From Lentinula raphanica (taxonomy: Eukaryota; Basidiomycota; Agaricomycetes; Agaricales; Omphalotaceae), in the NCBI GenBank assembly GCA_027919835.1, contig JANVFP010000005.1:1178001-1242000 (forward strand): a stretch of 64,000 nucleotides of DNA, written 5' to 3'. Numbering within the stretch: the first letter of the stretch is position 1; each line of letters begins with the position of its first letter. Shown here one piece after another: positions 48,131-59,399 of this stretch. The position numbers and the translations under genes are program-made. Under the pieces are notes generated by a model. The model saw only the letters and a program-made list of their open reading frames with translations, did not search any database and was not told the DNA's origin.

Positions 48131-51100
48131 CTACCTGCGCTTATGTACATGTTCACTATCAGTACTGTAAGATAAAGCCCTTTTGCGAGCAAGATAATCG
48201 AAGTTCTCCAAATCATCAGACATAGGAAGGCCATATGTATCTCGATAGTCCTTGGTTGCATCTTCCTGGACTCCTAACGCAGTCTCCTCCTTTCGTGATG
48301 TGAACGTATCGAGAATGAATTCCAGCGGCACTTTCGGAAGTGAAATTTCTTCGCCCAGGTCCCCTGACGAGTGCTCTGATAGCAAGTGATGCATGGCGTT
48401 ATACTTCCAGAATGTGCGTTTTTCACCAGAAAGGGATTCATCACAGAGTGGACAATGTAGCGGCACATTAGTGCAGGGACTTGATGCACTGAATGTTGCT
48501 GCTGCACTATATCTCATGCTCCCATAGTGATACTCGCAGTTTGATTCGGTACGTGGCTGTTTCTTGCCTTTGGGATCTAGTACCAACCGTGTCCAGCAAC
48601 CGGTCATGGTACTATCTCGACCGCACCATCCACAAGGATCAGAACCCATGATCTGCGAGTTTTGATCATATTCAGAGCTGAATCGGAGCATGAGCAAGAC
48701 ATGACCGCCAACGTGTGTTCTCATGTCAGAGAGCTTCATTGTGATATTGCATACGAAGCAGTTGACCTCGGAGCTGCCATTCTTCTTCGAGGTCAAAGCC
48801 TGCAGCGGGATGTTCTCGATAAGGAAGACAGAATTTCCAGCTGAATCGCGATAAGGGATATGTGAAAGCGTGATGGGAAACGTCGGAAGAGTCTCCAGAT
48901 TGGATAGAAACTCGTCCGGAGTGTCAGGGGAAAGTTCCGACCATGCATACTCACTTGATTCGAGTAATTCATGAGTTGAGAATCGCCAGGTGGTGGGAAG
49001 TGTCGATAATGCTGATAATCTTTCAATCTCAGCAGCTAGGGGGTGGACCAGATATCCGGGTATAGTGAGTCGAAAGTGCTTCTGAGTGGATGCGAGAGAA
49101 TTAGCTGTATCAGCGGCCATGGAAATGTATTTGCCTGTCCAAACCCAAAAAGTGGGGTCCGAATCTTTTGAGACCAGCTCCAAAATCTGAGCGATCACAA
49201 ATGGACTCTTGCTTCCCTTTGATTCTAGTTTATCGAGTGCTATTTCGGAGGCCAGTCCACGCACACCTGGGATGGAAAAGCCTACGATGGTGACAGCAAG
49301 AAGACAGACCCGAGTGTCTTTGCCTGTGCCAATGCGAACCAATACCGCTGCTGGATCTCCGACTCTCATAATGTTGGCATCAGCACAACTCGTCTCCCAT
49401 TCTGGCTTGGGTTTCTTCTGCAAATCGTCCATCGTCACGCCTTGCGCACGCAGTGTACGCATAGCAACCTTCCGTCGTACCTTCTCCCCTCCACAAAGGA
49501 CGCGTACGAGAGAACTTTTGAGGAACTTGCGCGTTTTTGATGGATCATTCTCATCGGCAACTTCCAGAAAGCGATTGTCGAAAGAGTTCTGATCCTCAGC
49601 ATGCATCGATTCATGTAGATCCAGGTATTCGTCAAAACTACCTAGCCGGAGAGAATCGTAGTCATTCAAGTTGTCATCGTTGACATCGGAATCATCGTGT
49701 AGCTCTGTGCGATCCAAGTCTGGGCTATCTTCAACCGATCGGTCAACGCGTGATGCATCATCATCATCGAACATAGTTCCAACATATTTACCCCCGAAGG
49801 GCCGAAGAAAATCGCGGTCGTGGTCAGTTGATGAGAACCACTGTGTAAAGTCGACGACGGTAGATGGATCAAATATACGTTCGAGAATGGTTTTTGCACT
49901 GATTGCAGCTTCGGACCAGATTCTTTTGAGAGAGACATCTCCGACTCGGTAGTTCCCTTTGCAAGATGTAGGATTGATATGATCGATACCCATCGCGCCA
50001 CGTAGATTGAGTCGACGATGTCCAAAATCAAGATCAGGATTACGAGTGAGAGTGGCGACAATTTCGGTGGCGATGCTCAGTTTCTGTGCAAGTTGCTGGG
50101 TATCGAAATTACGGTTATGATCCTGAGTACGAGCATTTGCGAAAACTCGTTCGATACGGTCTGTACCATCAAGAATGATGTAATAGCGAATGTTGGGATC
50201 GTCAAGGGCGAGTTTAGCCACAGTGAAAAAATATTCTTGACTAAAAGCGAAAGAAATGAGTATGCAAGATATTATTGATGAAGTCTGATCTTACCGATTG
50301 CCTGGGAATCTGCATACAGTGCAGAGGTTAGGAAGCTTAATCGACTCTTGAGATACATTGCCGCAGTAAGGTGGGCATATACTGCCAAAGAACGACACTG
50401 ATCCTCCAAATCCATGTCAATACTGATGAATGGTTGAAGGAAGTGGTCAAGGGTCTCCATCACAAAGTCAATTGCAATGCGCCTTTTCCTCTCATCAGGA
50501 TGAGCAGGAGGTGGAAGTTTATGTAGCGATCGTAAGCTCTGAAGAAGTCGAACTGCCTTAGGCACATTCTGCTTATCTGCGGGGTCGAGTAGATTTTTCG
50601 CATCTTCTTCGTTGAGACCGGTCATCACTAGAGCATTACAAAAGTCCTGTGACGAAATGACAGTGTCATTCACAAGAATACCAGACCAGCTTCGAAGCAA
50701 TGTAGCGAATCCTGTAATACATCAGAATTCATATTGGGACTCAACAAATCGTTGAACACACTTACGCTTGAAGACATGTTTATAATCGCAAGTACCAAGA
50801 ATATAATTTGAACCAGTTTGACGGTTTAATCCCGGAAGTCTACACACAACCTGACCCAGGACACTGGACGGCTCTACCTCCTCGGTCATGCAAAGCTGAA
50901 ATCGAGCCAATCGGAATGATGACTCCCCATCACTTGCAAGTGAACGTATTGGCCCATATAATGCTTCACCGTATGGATGTTCCTGCCATACCCTCATGAA
51001 CAACTGCAGCCAGGTTTTGAGAACCATGCCCGTCTCCTTTTTGCACGAGGGTGAGAGTATTAGCGGAACTGGATTGTACTGCTCCCGATCGGTGACAGGA

Positions 51101-52804
51101 GCAATCGCAAGTACAGTCCCATCTTTGCCGAGATGACATTTCTCTGTAGATTTAATGAGTATCATATCCTTCGGTGAAGTTCAGAACATACTACTATCCA
51201 GAGCCTCTCCAATGGCTTTTATAGCTTCAAAGCTGTCAGTTTGCAAATTGATCTCATCGCAGTGTTCCCGGCATAAGCCAACCAGTGAGTCCCGATAGCT
51301 TTCATATTGAGGAACCTCTTCTAACGCGACTCCATCGATCATTACAATGATACCGGGAAGTCCACCGGAGGGGAGCGGTGATGGAGGTTTCCTTGTTTCG
51401 GGATTCAGTAACTGGTTCATATTCGCCCAGATCTCCTCTCGTGTAGGACTTTTGAGGCTCGGGAGTAGACGTGGGATGGGTCGATGTTTTTCTATTGTAC
51501 TGAGAGCAGCGTAGCCCTCAGCACGGTGAAGCACGCGAAGTAACGACGGTCCACCTAGAGCTTTCACCAGGAACGCTACATCGTAATCTCGTTGGTTGAA
51601 GCCTGATCGTGCTAGGCGTTTGCCATCTAGTGCTTGCTCGAGCCGTGTGACGATAGCAACAGGAGAGCATCCTTGTTTGAGAGTTACTGCAATAAGACGG
51701 CGTAGACCGGGAACGTTGCGCGTAGAGATGAGCATGAGAAGTCGTTTGTGATTATCGAGGCGGCGTTGAAGGTTCTGGATTCGTCTATCGCGCCTCAAAA
51801 TCTAGTATAGCGTTTAGACTGATCAGTAAAAATATCATTGATTATCACTCGAACTCACCTTCATTCGCATTCGCTTCACCTCCTGTGTCTTTCGTTTGAT
51901 AACTGCGACCAGTTGTGTATGTGTGAGTTGCTTGAATCGGACACCACTTCGAGATGGACACTGCTCAGATGCTAGATCCATGAAATCTTGAAAACGACTT
52001 TGATTTGGAGCATTACTACAAGTGTCACAGCAATCCGATCCAGGTTCTTCAAACCCGGACAAAGTGCCTCTACAGTTGAGCGATCGGATATACAGTGTGG
52101 TTCCATCTACGATATTAGCGAGTTCCCAGGGAAGAGGATTTTTATCATGCGAGTGCATGGCGAAGCTGTATGTCAGCCAGATGTTTCCTGGCTTCCAGTG
52201 TACGAGAGCACCTTTGCATTGATTTCTAGTATCGCTAGATCGGGACTCGAATTGAGAAGGAGCCGGATCCTGAGTATCGGACAGACTGAGATGAGAGATA
52301 GCACCGGAGAGGTCAGACATTTGCATATCACTGATGGCGTCGGATTTGGGAGACTCGAGAGGTCTATCAGAGGGTATCATGCTCTCAAGAGATTGAACTG
52401 AGCTAGTAAATGAATGGGATGGTTGTGTGAATTGACTCGGTGTTGTGACAGGTGCAAGACGTGTAGAGATCGAAGGATAAGGTGCTGCCATTGCACTAGC
52501 AGGTCTTGCTGGAGTTGATGGAGCTCTGGATCGATTCTGGATGTAGAAGAATGTTCAACCAAAAAGACCAATGGAACACAAGCAGCTTACATACCTGCGC
52601 AATTGAACGCCCACAAGATCTTCGATGATTGCCAAAATTCACTGTGCTACCGCGTGGACCAACTGAGTACGATCCTCCGCATAGATCACAGTGCACAACG
52701 AGCTTCCCATCCTCACTAAAAGTTGGGAACCGAAGGACATTGTTTCCAGTGTGGTGATACACAAATTCCGGAGGCGGGTCAGGCGTTGAGGCTGTTGATG
52801 GCAT
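48131..52804 (-). CDS. Large DDE/D(2)H transposase (about 1,460 aa)
   Basis: Six exons joined in frame encode the enzyme that should cut and paste the element. The N-terminus has a zinc-finger-like set (HCDLCGGSYS then NHRRSC), then a Ser/Pro-rich linker and a basic coiled region (RDRRIQNLQRRLDNHKRLL). Candidate catalytic residues: D in IIVMIDGVALEE (near 51342), D in RSLASDGESSFRLA (near 50931), a D(2)H motif in GTCDYKHVFKRFATLL (near 50787) and E in DGTDRIERVFANARTQDHNR (near 50152). The RNF region after E resembles the P/hAT insertion-helix segment. An acidic insertion (about 49600-49760) and a C-terminal Cys/His-rich region (CFVCN...H..H; CGWC; HCPLCDES...H) follow. The frame is intact to KRR-stop. 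The start at 52804 is the first ATG of that frame; family identity beyond this is open. Confidence 0.85.
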
Positions 52805-52977
52805 GAGGAAAGACCGTAGATGGCATATTGTCAAGAAGTAATCTATCATTATAGCACTAGATCGAGTATGGATGGACAAAATCGATGATAATTGCAGAGA
52901 AATCGATACAACGAAGATTAGGGCGCTTGGGTCGGCATATTCGGCTCATTTTCGGCTTGATGGATTACCAAAGAAAT

Positions 52978-53037
52978 ACCAAACAGACCCCAACAGGTTT
53001 TGCGATACCCATTTTTTTGCTTACGTGGGCCCCCCTG
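52978..53037 (-). repeat. Right terminal inverted repeat
   Basis: 60 bp ending GCTTACGTGGGCCCCCCTG, the reverse complement of the left TIR with one mismatch. Confidence 0.95.
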
Positions 53038-53045
53038 AGTTCACC
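53038..53045. repeat. Target-site duplication, right copy (AGTTCACC)
   Basis: Exact match of the octamer at 47016-47023, directly after the right TIR. Confidence 0.92.
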
Positions 53046-53983
53046 GGGGTAAACACTCCACCGAATGTCAAAGCAATTCAAATCCTTCATTACAAAAGAC
53101 AACCGTCTTTTCCCACGGGGATAAAGATAAAAGACAAATGTCAAAGACAAATATATAAGATAACCGACTATAGATAATCTAAGCGCTCAGTGATCTTTCA
53201 ATTGATTAAGCGCCCAATTTCAAGACTGAGTCCTGATCGAGCTCACTGCTCAGAATGATCTAGAAATTTCTGCGCCCATTGATGCAAGAATATTTAAACC
53301 CCAGTCTCTCCAAAAGGCCCCCCACCTTCTTGCTTTCTGCCACTTCATTCCATCAAGAGGACCTCTCAAGCTCAAGGCTCAAGTTATTAATTCAGACAAG
53401 GAATTTCACGCTGCCAAAGAAAATGCAAGAAAAATAGCAAAAAATCACTCAAAATCATCAAAACTTTCCACAACCACAAGCAATTCAAGTTTCATTAACA
53501 TTACTCTACTCAAGTATACTAATTTTGGTTCGTAACAAGGAAAACTGCACATGCCAATCAGCAAGTGGTCATTCAAGCGCTCCAAGTCATTCATTAGCAA
53601 TTACTCAAACTCAAGATCAAGGATGAACAGCCCAAACATGAAGAAAACTGGCTGTTCACACCTCTGACTATATATGCTCCAGCCCAGCAGTGGGCTGGGG
53701 CATGGTGTAGGAGGTGTGAATGGCCAGTTTGGCTCATTAATGCTTTTTCAATTTATACATCTACATAAATAGTAAAATACTGTGTGTCTTTTCAAAGCTG
53801 TGCATCGCACAGGTCACAGCTAGTAATCTTTACATATGTTTACCGTCATGCAGGTCACCCACAAATAATCTGGCAGTAGGTATATAATGAGCTTGATTTG
53901 CGCTATGAGGAAAACAAACTGACTTGAAGACCCCCTCCTCCCTAGGACTCTAACTCTCCCCTGCTAAGGCTCTTCAAATCACC
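53046..53983. other. AT-rich flank with a long hairpin
   Basis: About 940 bp without a gene. It contains an 86-bp imperfect palindrome (53645-53730, listed separately) and A-rich sequence before the zinc-finger pseudogene. Confidence 0.45.
53645..53730. repeat. 86-bp imperfect palindrome (hairpin)
   Basis: The arm AAACTGGCTGTTCACACCTC pairs with GAGGTGTGAATGGCCAGTTT, and an inner arm TGCTCCAGCCCA pairs with TGGGCTGGGGCA around a GCAG loop. Together they give a long stem with few mismatches. It may be a solo foldback element, a MITE core, or an RNA hairpin. Confidence 0.7.
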
Positions 53984-55351
53984 ATGATATTCAACAGTAA
54001 TTTTGGAAGTTGGAACATCATATTCAATGATAATGGTGGGCTCTCCGACGAGCATAGGTTAGCAAATTTTGCTTGCATTTTCCCCCTTTGGCAAACTGAG
54101 GCTTGAGCTATCATCAGCATTGGACATGAAGATGATAATTCAGCGCAAGGAACATACAATGTGAGGGATGCTATATCATTTGATGGCTCTCTACTCTGTC
54201 CAAGGGAACCTTTTGAATTTTGTTCTGGAACAATGTCAGAGATTGAGGAAGTGAGTGTGGCAACTAGAGTAAGAGAGTTATTTCTAATGATACACTTGTT
54301 TCTTCAGCATCTCTCACCGTTACTGGCATCAGTGCTGCCAACACCTACCTGGACATCCCAGTATTCTGAGTCTATGTTAGACCCATTATACTCCTGGACG
54401 AGGCCTAGGTATCCAATGTCAGAGGGCACCTGCTCTCCCACTGATATTTGTCCCAATGACAATTTCGAATCACAAGAGCCCAGAGATGCTGACTTGGACC
54501 TGAAGCTCAATGATGAGCTCTATGGGTATCATGACCCCTGCATTCCTCGGCCAAATTGTGACTCGCCAACAGATTGTAACATAAGTTACAAAAAATTAAC
54601 AAGACACAATAAGCCGTTGGCTCAATCTCCTTCTCTTCATCATTCCTCCGACATCGATATTGATTGTGATTCAGCAAATGGAATCATGAAGTTGAAGCTT
54701 CTTGATATCACGGAATGTGGTATCACACCGTCAGTAACAGCTCTTTCGCAGAGAAGGAAAAGGAAGCGACCATCATCAAGATCCACGTCGGCAACAATGT
54801 CCTCTGGCACTTATTGCATGGAACCCAATACCATTGGCAAGCAAGCCGATCAAGAACATGATTTTCACTGAGCAACAAAGCGGCGGGACATCGCTGTCGA
54901 AGAAATTGAAGCCGATGATGCTGATGATGCGGACGATTCCGAGTATGCATACACAGACAATGACAATGATGACGAGGATGACGAGGATGAAGGTAGTTCT
55001 TCGAGGAAGAGGAAGAGGCAAAGAAACTCAACGCAACAGCGTCAAGATAAGAGGATGATGAAGAATGGGAAACGAAAGCCCTTGTCCCCACGGCCTGTCA
55101 TCCGGCTACGGTGCCATTGTATGGACTGTGGGAAAACATTCAGCAGAAACGCGGACCTCATGCGACACCAAAGGTCTTCTACAATTTGTGCTCAGAGACA
55201 ATACTCGACCTTGAAAGTCCCCTGCAAATACTGTGGCGCACTTTTATCGCAGGGTGATTCCCTCACCCGACATCAGAAGAACAATAGCAAGTGTCAGAGA
55301 ATGAGAAGATCAAATCCCTCAGGATGGCAAGGAAGAGGAGTCTGCGAATGA
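53984..55351 (+). pseudogene. C2H2 zinc-finger gene, copy A, broken by one TGA
   Basis: Three exons join cleanly: MIFNSNFGSWNIIFNDNGG (from 53984), SIGHEDDNSAQGTYNV..., and a long last exon. The last exon runs in one frame to 55351 except for a TGA at 54869-54871. After it the same frame gives an acidic stretch (DDADDADDSEYAYTDNDNDD), a basic stretch (SSSRKRKRQR), and two zinc fingers: CMDCGKTFSRNADLMRHQRS and CKYCGALLSQGDSLTRHQKN. At the stop position the tandem copy B reads CGG, so the codon was probably an Arg lost by C-to-T change at a CpG. Intact, it would look like a small nuclear DNA-binding protein. It may be a very recent pseudogene, or the TGA may be skipped by an intron I did not find. 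Confidence 0.75.
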
Positions 55352-55710
55352 TATTTGAATAGCCTGAAATAATGGGTTCAAAGGTCTAATATAGGTAGGG
55401 TAGTGTTACAGTATTCAAATTATAATTGCAGTGAACATCAGAGAAAAGAACCAGCATAGTGAAAGCATTATGAACTGAGCCCATACAAATACACAAGATC
55501 GCGCCCTTAAATTTCGTCCCCAATCCATTCGCTAAGGCTTCTCCGACCGTTTTTTGTGTACTCATCAAAAGCAGCGCTTTGGACCAACTGCAATCGCCAA
55601 AGCAGGCATTTGAACCAATTTCTTCAAAAGTTGGATCGTCTGGAATCCTCTCTGATCATAGTTATTTGTTAGTATCGTCATGAATCAACCCAAAATGTAG
55701 TACCTTCCAG
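55352..55710. other. Spacer between the two zinc-finger copies
   Basis: About 360 bp of 3' flank of copy A with no supported gene. Confidence 0.4.
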
Positions 55711-55753
55711 AACGGATATCTGTGCATCAGTTCACCGAGGCAAACACTCAACC
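55711..55753. other. Unoccupied paralogue of the transposon target site
   Basis: This segment matches the two flanks of the transposon joined together. Left flank ACGGAAATCTGTGCATG (46999-47015) versus ACGGATATCTGTGCATC here; AGTTCACC once; right flank GGGGTAAACACTCCACC (53046-53062) versus GAGGCAAACACTCAACC here. That is 37 of 42 positions identical, with the octamer present once. Confidence 0.8.
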
Positions 55754-55989
55754 AAAAAGCCAAACAACAATGACTTATGCTCCTTTAACTTGTTACCAGG
55801 TCACGGGCCACATGAGAAGGGCTATCTGGATATCAACTTGATCGGTGTTATGACTCATGAGGGAAAAATGTGAGGTTCAGTGTTCAAACTTCATCGTCTC
55901 GACAATATCCAGAAGCTTCACCCCGAGATACATTCTAGAATATGATCCGAGGAACAATACATGTTGTGATGAGTCTCCGCTTTATCTAA

Positions 55990-56830
55990 GAGGACGAAAG
56001 ATGACGGAGAATGAGGAAGTAAGTACGGTGACTAGAGTTATAAACTTGCCTCTGATGATGGCGCATCCCTTCTTTATTTCTCCGACCTATAACACCAATG
56101 TTAGCAACAAGATACAAGTCATCACCTACCTCGTCATCCCAGTATTCTGAGTCTAAGATAGATGCATCGTACTCCTTGGACAACGTGAAGGCTTGGGTAT
56201 CCAATCTCAGATCGCACCTGCTCTCCCACTGAGATCTTTCTGAGTAATGATCATGAACCACAAGAGCCCAGAAATGCTGACCTGGACCTGAAGCTCAATG
56301 ACGAGCTCTATGGGTATCATGACCCCTACATTCCTCGGCCAAATTGTGACTCGCCAACAGATTGTAACATGAGTTACAAAAACTTAACAAGACACAATGA
56401 GCCGTTCGCTCAATCTCCTTCTCTTCATCATACCTCCGACGTCGATATCAATTGCGATTCAGCAAATGGAATCACAAAGTTGAAGATTCTTGATATCACG
56501 GAACGTGGTAGTATCACACGGTCAGTGACAGCTCTTTCGCAGAGAAGGAAAAGAAAGCGACCTTCGTCAAGATCCACGTCGGCGACAATGTCCTCTGGCA
56601 CATAGAACCTGACACCATTGGCAAGCAAGCCAATCAAAAACATGATTTTCACCGGGCAGCCAAGCGGCGGGACATCGCTGTCGAAGAATTTGAAGCCGAT
56701 GAAGCCGATGATGCGGACGATTCCGAGTATAGGTACACTGTCGATGGCGATGATGAAGATAGTTCTTTGAGGAAGAGGAAGAGGCAAAGAAACGCAACGC
56801 AACGCAACAGCGTCAAGATAAGAGGATCAA
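55990..56830 (+). pseudogene. C2H2 zinc-finger gene, copy B, degenerate
   Basis: The tandem relative of copy A is recognisable from about 55990. The segment with LDLKLNDELYGYHDPYIPRP, SYKNLTRHNEPFAQSPSLHH, DVDINCDSANGITKLKILDI and SALSQRRKRKRPSSRSTSAT-like sequence (56280-56600) is close to copy A at 54490-54800. A TAG at 56602-56604 interrupts the frame. The acidic and basic stretches follow in another frame to about 56820, but the two zinc fingers are absent. Differences from copy A are mostly transitions. Confidence 0.75.
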
Positions 56831-57167
56831 GGATGGGAAACAAAATCCTTCGTCCCCACGACCTGCCATCTATGATCTGCTGATGTCATTGCGGAAAGAT
56901 ATTGAGTCGCCAATCAGCCTTGAACGGCACAAAGAGGCTTCTTCTCAGACTCATATTCCGACAAGATTAAGAGGCCACTTGCAGAGATTGCGAAGCGATA
57001 TTGTTACAGCTTGATGCCCTTGGGCCTCAGCTGACAGAGATATCTAAAAAGGATTTGAGACATGAACGAAAGGAATGTTGAATCACTAGGATGATGAATG
57101 GCCTCTTCATCATCCACTCCAGTTGTCATCCAACGATGTTTTCATGCGGTCTGGCCAAAATGATTCA

Positions 57168-57591
57168 TCATTCATCAACACGTACCAAGTACAAAATTTC
57201 ACGCTCAATGCACACCGGGTCAGTAGATGATGCACTTTTGGGAGGTTGTGATTTTGAAGCCATATAAGCAACAAGTATGCAATAGACAAATATCTCTTTG
57301 CTGCGAAGAATCTCCTCGACTTGATGCTGGTTCAGGTCATTATCTGCAGTCATAGTTGAAGGATTTTGTGCGAAATCCCAGGAAATCTATACAAGTGAAG
57401 CAGTGAGTCAAATGAGTACGCACAAGCAGAAAGCACAACGAAAGTTCAGGATCTACAAGATAGACTATTGATCTCATGTCTCCAACTCGCTCAAGAGTAG
57501 ACAGAAAGGTCCCAATATGCCCTCCGAGCACGACCGAAATGGTTACCCCGAACCAGCGGATTGTATGCATGTAACCACATACGACGAACAT
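57168..57591 (-). CDS. Doubtful fragment of a membrane protein
   Basis: Two minus-strand stretches can be linked by an intron near 57390-57450. The upstream part (MFVVCGYMHTIRWFGVTISV, VLGGHIGTFLSTLERVGDM) looks membrane-embedded. The downstream part contains HQVEEILRSKEIFVYCILVA and ends at about 57168. No start exon with confidence and no family recognised; it may be a gene remnant. Confidence 0.25.
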
Positions 57592-57766
57592 TGGGCTCCA
57601 GTCCGGATACTTAGGACATGCATCGGAGTTGTATGTTCAGCTGAAAGAAAAAACCACACCAGACCACCCGACGAAGAGTTGCACAAGTTCTTCGCGAGCT
57701 CGGCTTGAGAACGACAAGAGATGGTAACAGATAAATTGTAACCACCACTGTTGTACGACTCCGCCT

Positions 57767-58093
57767 TTGCTGCCAGGCCATGAGGCTTTAGACACTAGCA
57801 GCCTATATGAGGAGTCAAATGCTGTGCATCAAGCCTTACAACGAGCCTCGGATGTTTCGAGAGGACCCATTGAGGAAAATGACGCGTATTCAGGGTTCAG
57901 GAGTACTGGTGCGAGCGGGAGGGCATATGGGTCATTTCTTCTAACAATTGAGGACGAAGGAGTCGACCCTTTTACTAGAGCATCATTTGAAAGCGGTAAG
58001 AGCCTGATAAACTTACCAGGAGGAAGAATCAGAAAGATGCGAGAAAACTTGAAGGGTGGTGTTGGTGGAGTTGCAGAAATAGCTGTTGCTTAG
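57767..58093 (+). CDS. Doubtful small hypothetical protein (108 aa)
   Basis: One uninterrupted frame, MLPGHEALDTSSLYEESNAV to GGVGGVAEIAVA, hydrophilic, with the segment YSGFRSTGASGRAYGSFLLT. No signal peptide, membrane segment or motif that I know. It ends 59 bp before the KDEL receptor start. It could be the last exon of a larger gene, but I found no upstream partner. Confidence 0.3.
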   Translation: MLPGHEALDTSSLYEESNAVHQALQRASDVSRGPIEENDAYSGFRSTGASGRAYGSFLLTIEDEGVDPFTRASFESGKSLINLPGGRIRKMRENLKGGVGGVAEIAVA

Positions 58094-58152
58094 TCAGCTG
58101 CCCGAACACCTCACCAGCATATGAACACGTCTCTTACACTCATTTCGCCGTC

Positions 58153-59107
58153 ATGAATTTTTTTCGTTTGTTGGGTGCGTCTTCAACTCCTACTTATAAG
58201 CTTTCAACTGATTCGACTGTATGCAACTCTAGGTGACTTATCACATCTTGCTTCCATCCTCATCCTTCTGCACAAAATTCAAACGTCACGGTCATGTCGA
58301 GGTCGGTGTACTACGCTTCCTGGGAACAACTGCCATCTCGCCCAGCCTCTTTGAACCTACAGACACTGATATAGGACGCCTTAGGTATTTCGTTCAAGAC
58401 GCAAGCTCTCTACGTTGTAGTCTTCGTCTCCCGCTACCTCGACTTATTCTTCCGTTTCATCTCTGTTTATAATACCGCCATGAAGATCTTTTTCATTGGG
58501 AGCAGTTGCTATATTTTGTATCTCATGAAATACCGATACCGGTACGTTGATCCACGGTTCATACACCGATAAGGTCTAACGCGTTTGTTCTCCCATACTA
58601 GACCCACAAATGATCCCTCCATTGATACGTTCCGCCTCGAATACTTGATAGGGCCCTGCGTCATCCTATCGTTGATTTTCCACTATAATTGGCAAATCAC
58701 GGAGATTCTTTGGTCATTCTCCATTTTCTTGGAATCTGTCGCGATTCTACCTCAATTATTCATGCTTCAACGAACTGGAGAAGCAGAAACAATTACCACA
58801 CACTACCTTGCGGCGCTGGGCGTATATCGAGCATTGTATATTCCAAACTGGATCTATCGGTACGTCTCGTCCCCGCGTGTTTCACCAGCTCTAGTATCTG
58901 AGTCTAATTCCTCCACAGGTACTTCTCGGAGGGCGTTGTCGATCCTATTGCTATAACGGCGGGAATAGTGCAGACTGGCTTGTATCTTGACTTTTTCTAC
59001 ATCTATTTCACAAAGTACGCCTCCGGATTCTTGAACATCCCGCTGTTTCTGATTTGAGCATTTGTTGCAGAGTACTTCAAGGACAGAAGTTCGAGCTTCC
59101 GGCATGA
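58153..59107 (+). CDS. ERD2: ER lumen protein-retaining receptor (KDEL/HDEL receptor)
   Basis: Erd2 is a seven-helix receptor in the early Golgi that binds the C-terminal HDEL/KDEL of escaped ER proteins and returns them in COPI vesicles. Six exons (58153-58174, 58233-58301, 58385-58541, 58602-58859, 58919-59014, 59071-59107) sum to exactly 213 codons, a 212-residue protein, the normal length. Family motifs: [20 protein letters not shown], the RSCRGISFKTQ motif, [57 protein letters not shown], and the end [10 protein letters not shown]. The lanosterol synthase gene follows on the same strand after 292 bp. Confidence 0.95.
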
Positions 59108-59399
59108 GTTCAGGCTACGTGTAATCAAATTGGACTGCCAAAGAAGTTGAGCTGTCGATGACGCGCCGCGAGCTGGATACATGGCGAAGTTTGTCGCAAT
59201 CGCTGTCATGGGTGTTTCTCGTAGCATGTCCTCGTAGTCAAGCCTATGAATTCTTTCGCGCCCTTAGAGTTATAGGAATCGCATTGTTGATTGATTGACA
59301 AAGTATAGAGCGGGAACACCAGCGTCTATTTTCTGCATCGTACGATCCCTTGCAAAATTTTCACGATGTTCACTGTATTTCGGTTCTTCTCTTACTTGC

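Larger units (their letters stand above)
47024..53037 (-). mobile_element. 6,014-bp DNA transposon with 60-bp TIRs, P-superfamily-like
   Basis: Terminal inverted repeats of 60 bp (47024-47083 and 52978-53037) match at 59 of 60 positions, begin CAGGGGGGCCCA and are flanked by a perfect 8-bp duplication. Between them lie two minus-strand genes: a transposase of about 1,460 residues (48131-52804) and a smaller ORF (47258-48094). There are also 11-bp subterminal repeats on the left side. CA...TG ends, an 8-bp duplication and a D / D / D(2)H / E transposase are features of the P and hAT superfamilies; protein motifs look closer to P/THAP9-type enzymes. Near-identical TIRs, an exact target duplication and uninterrupted reading frames suggest recent insertion and possible activity. 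I cannot place it in a named family. Confidence 0.9.

Noticed and set aside
48094..48131. One gene covering both transposase and ORF2
   Set aside because: The only donor near the transposase stop (AG|GTAGAC) has no good in-frame acceptor nearby; separate genes are more likely, though not proven.
47024..53037. Assignment of the transposon to the KDZ or CACTA groups
   Set aside because: KDZ-type cysteine-cluster motifs and CACTA ends are absent; the termini are CAGGGG...CCCCTG with an 8-bp duplication.
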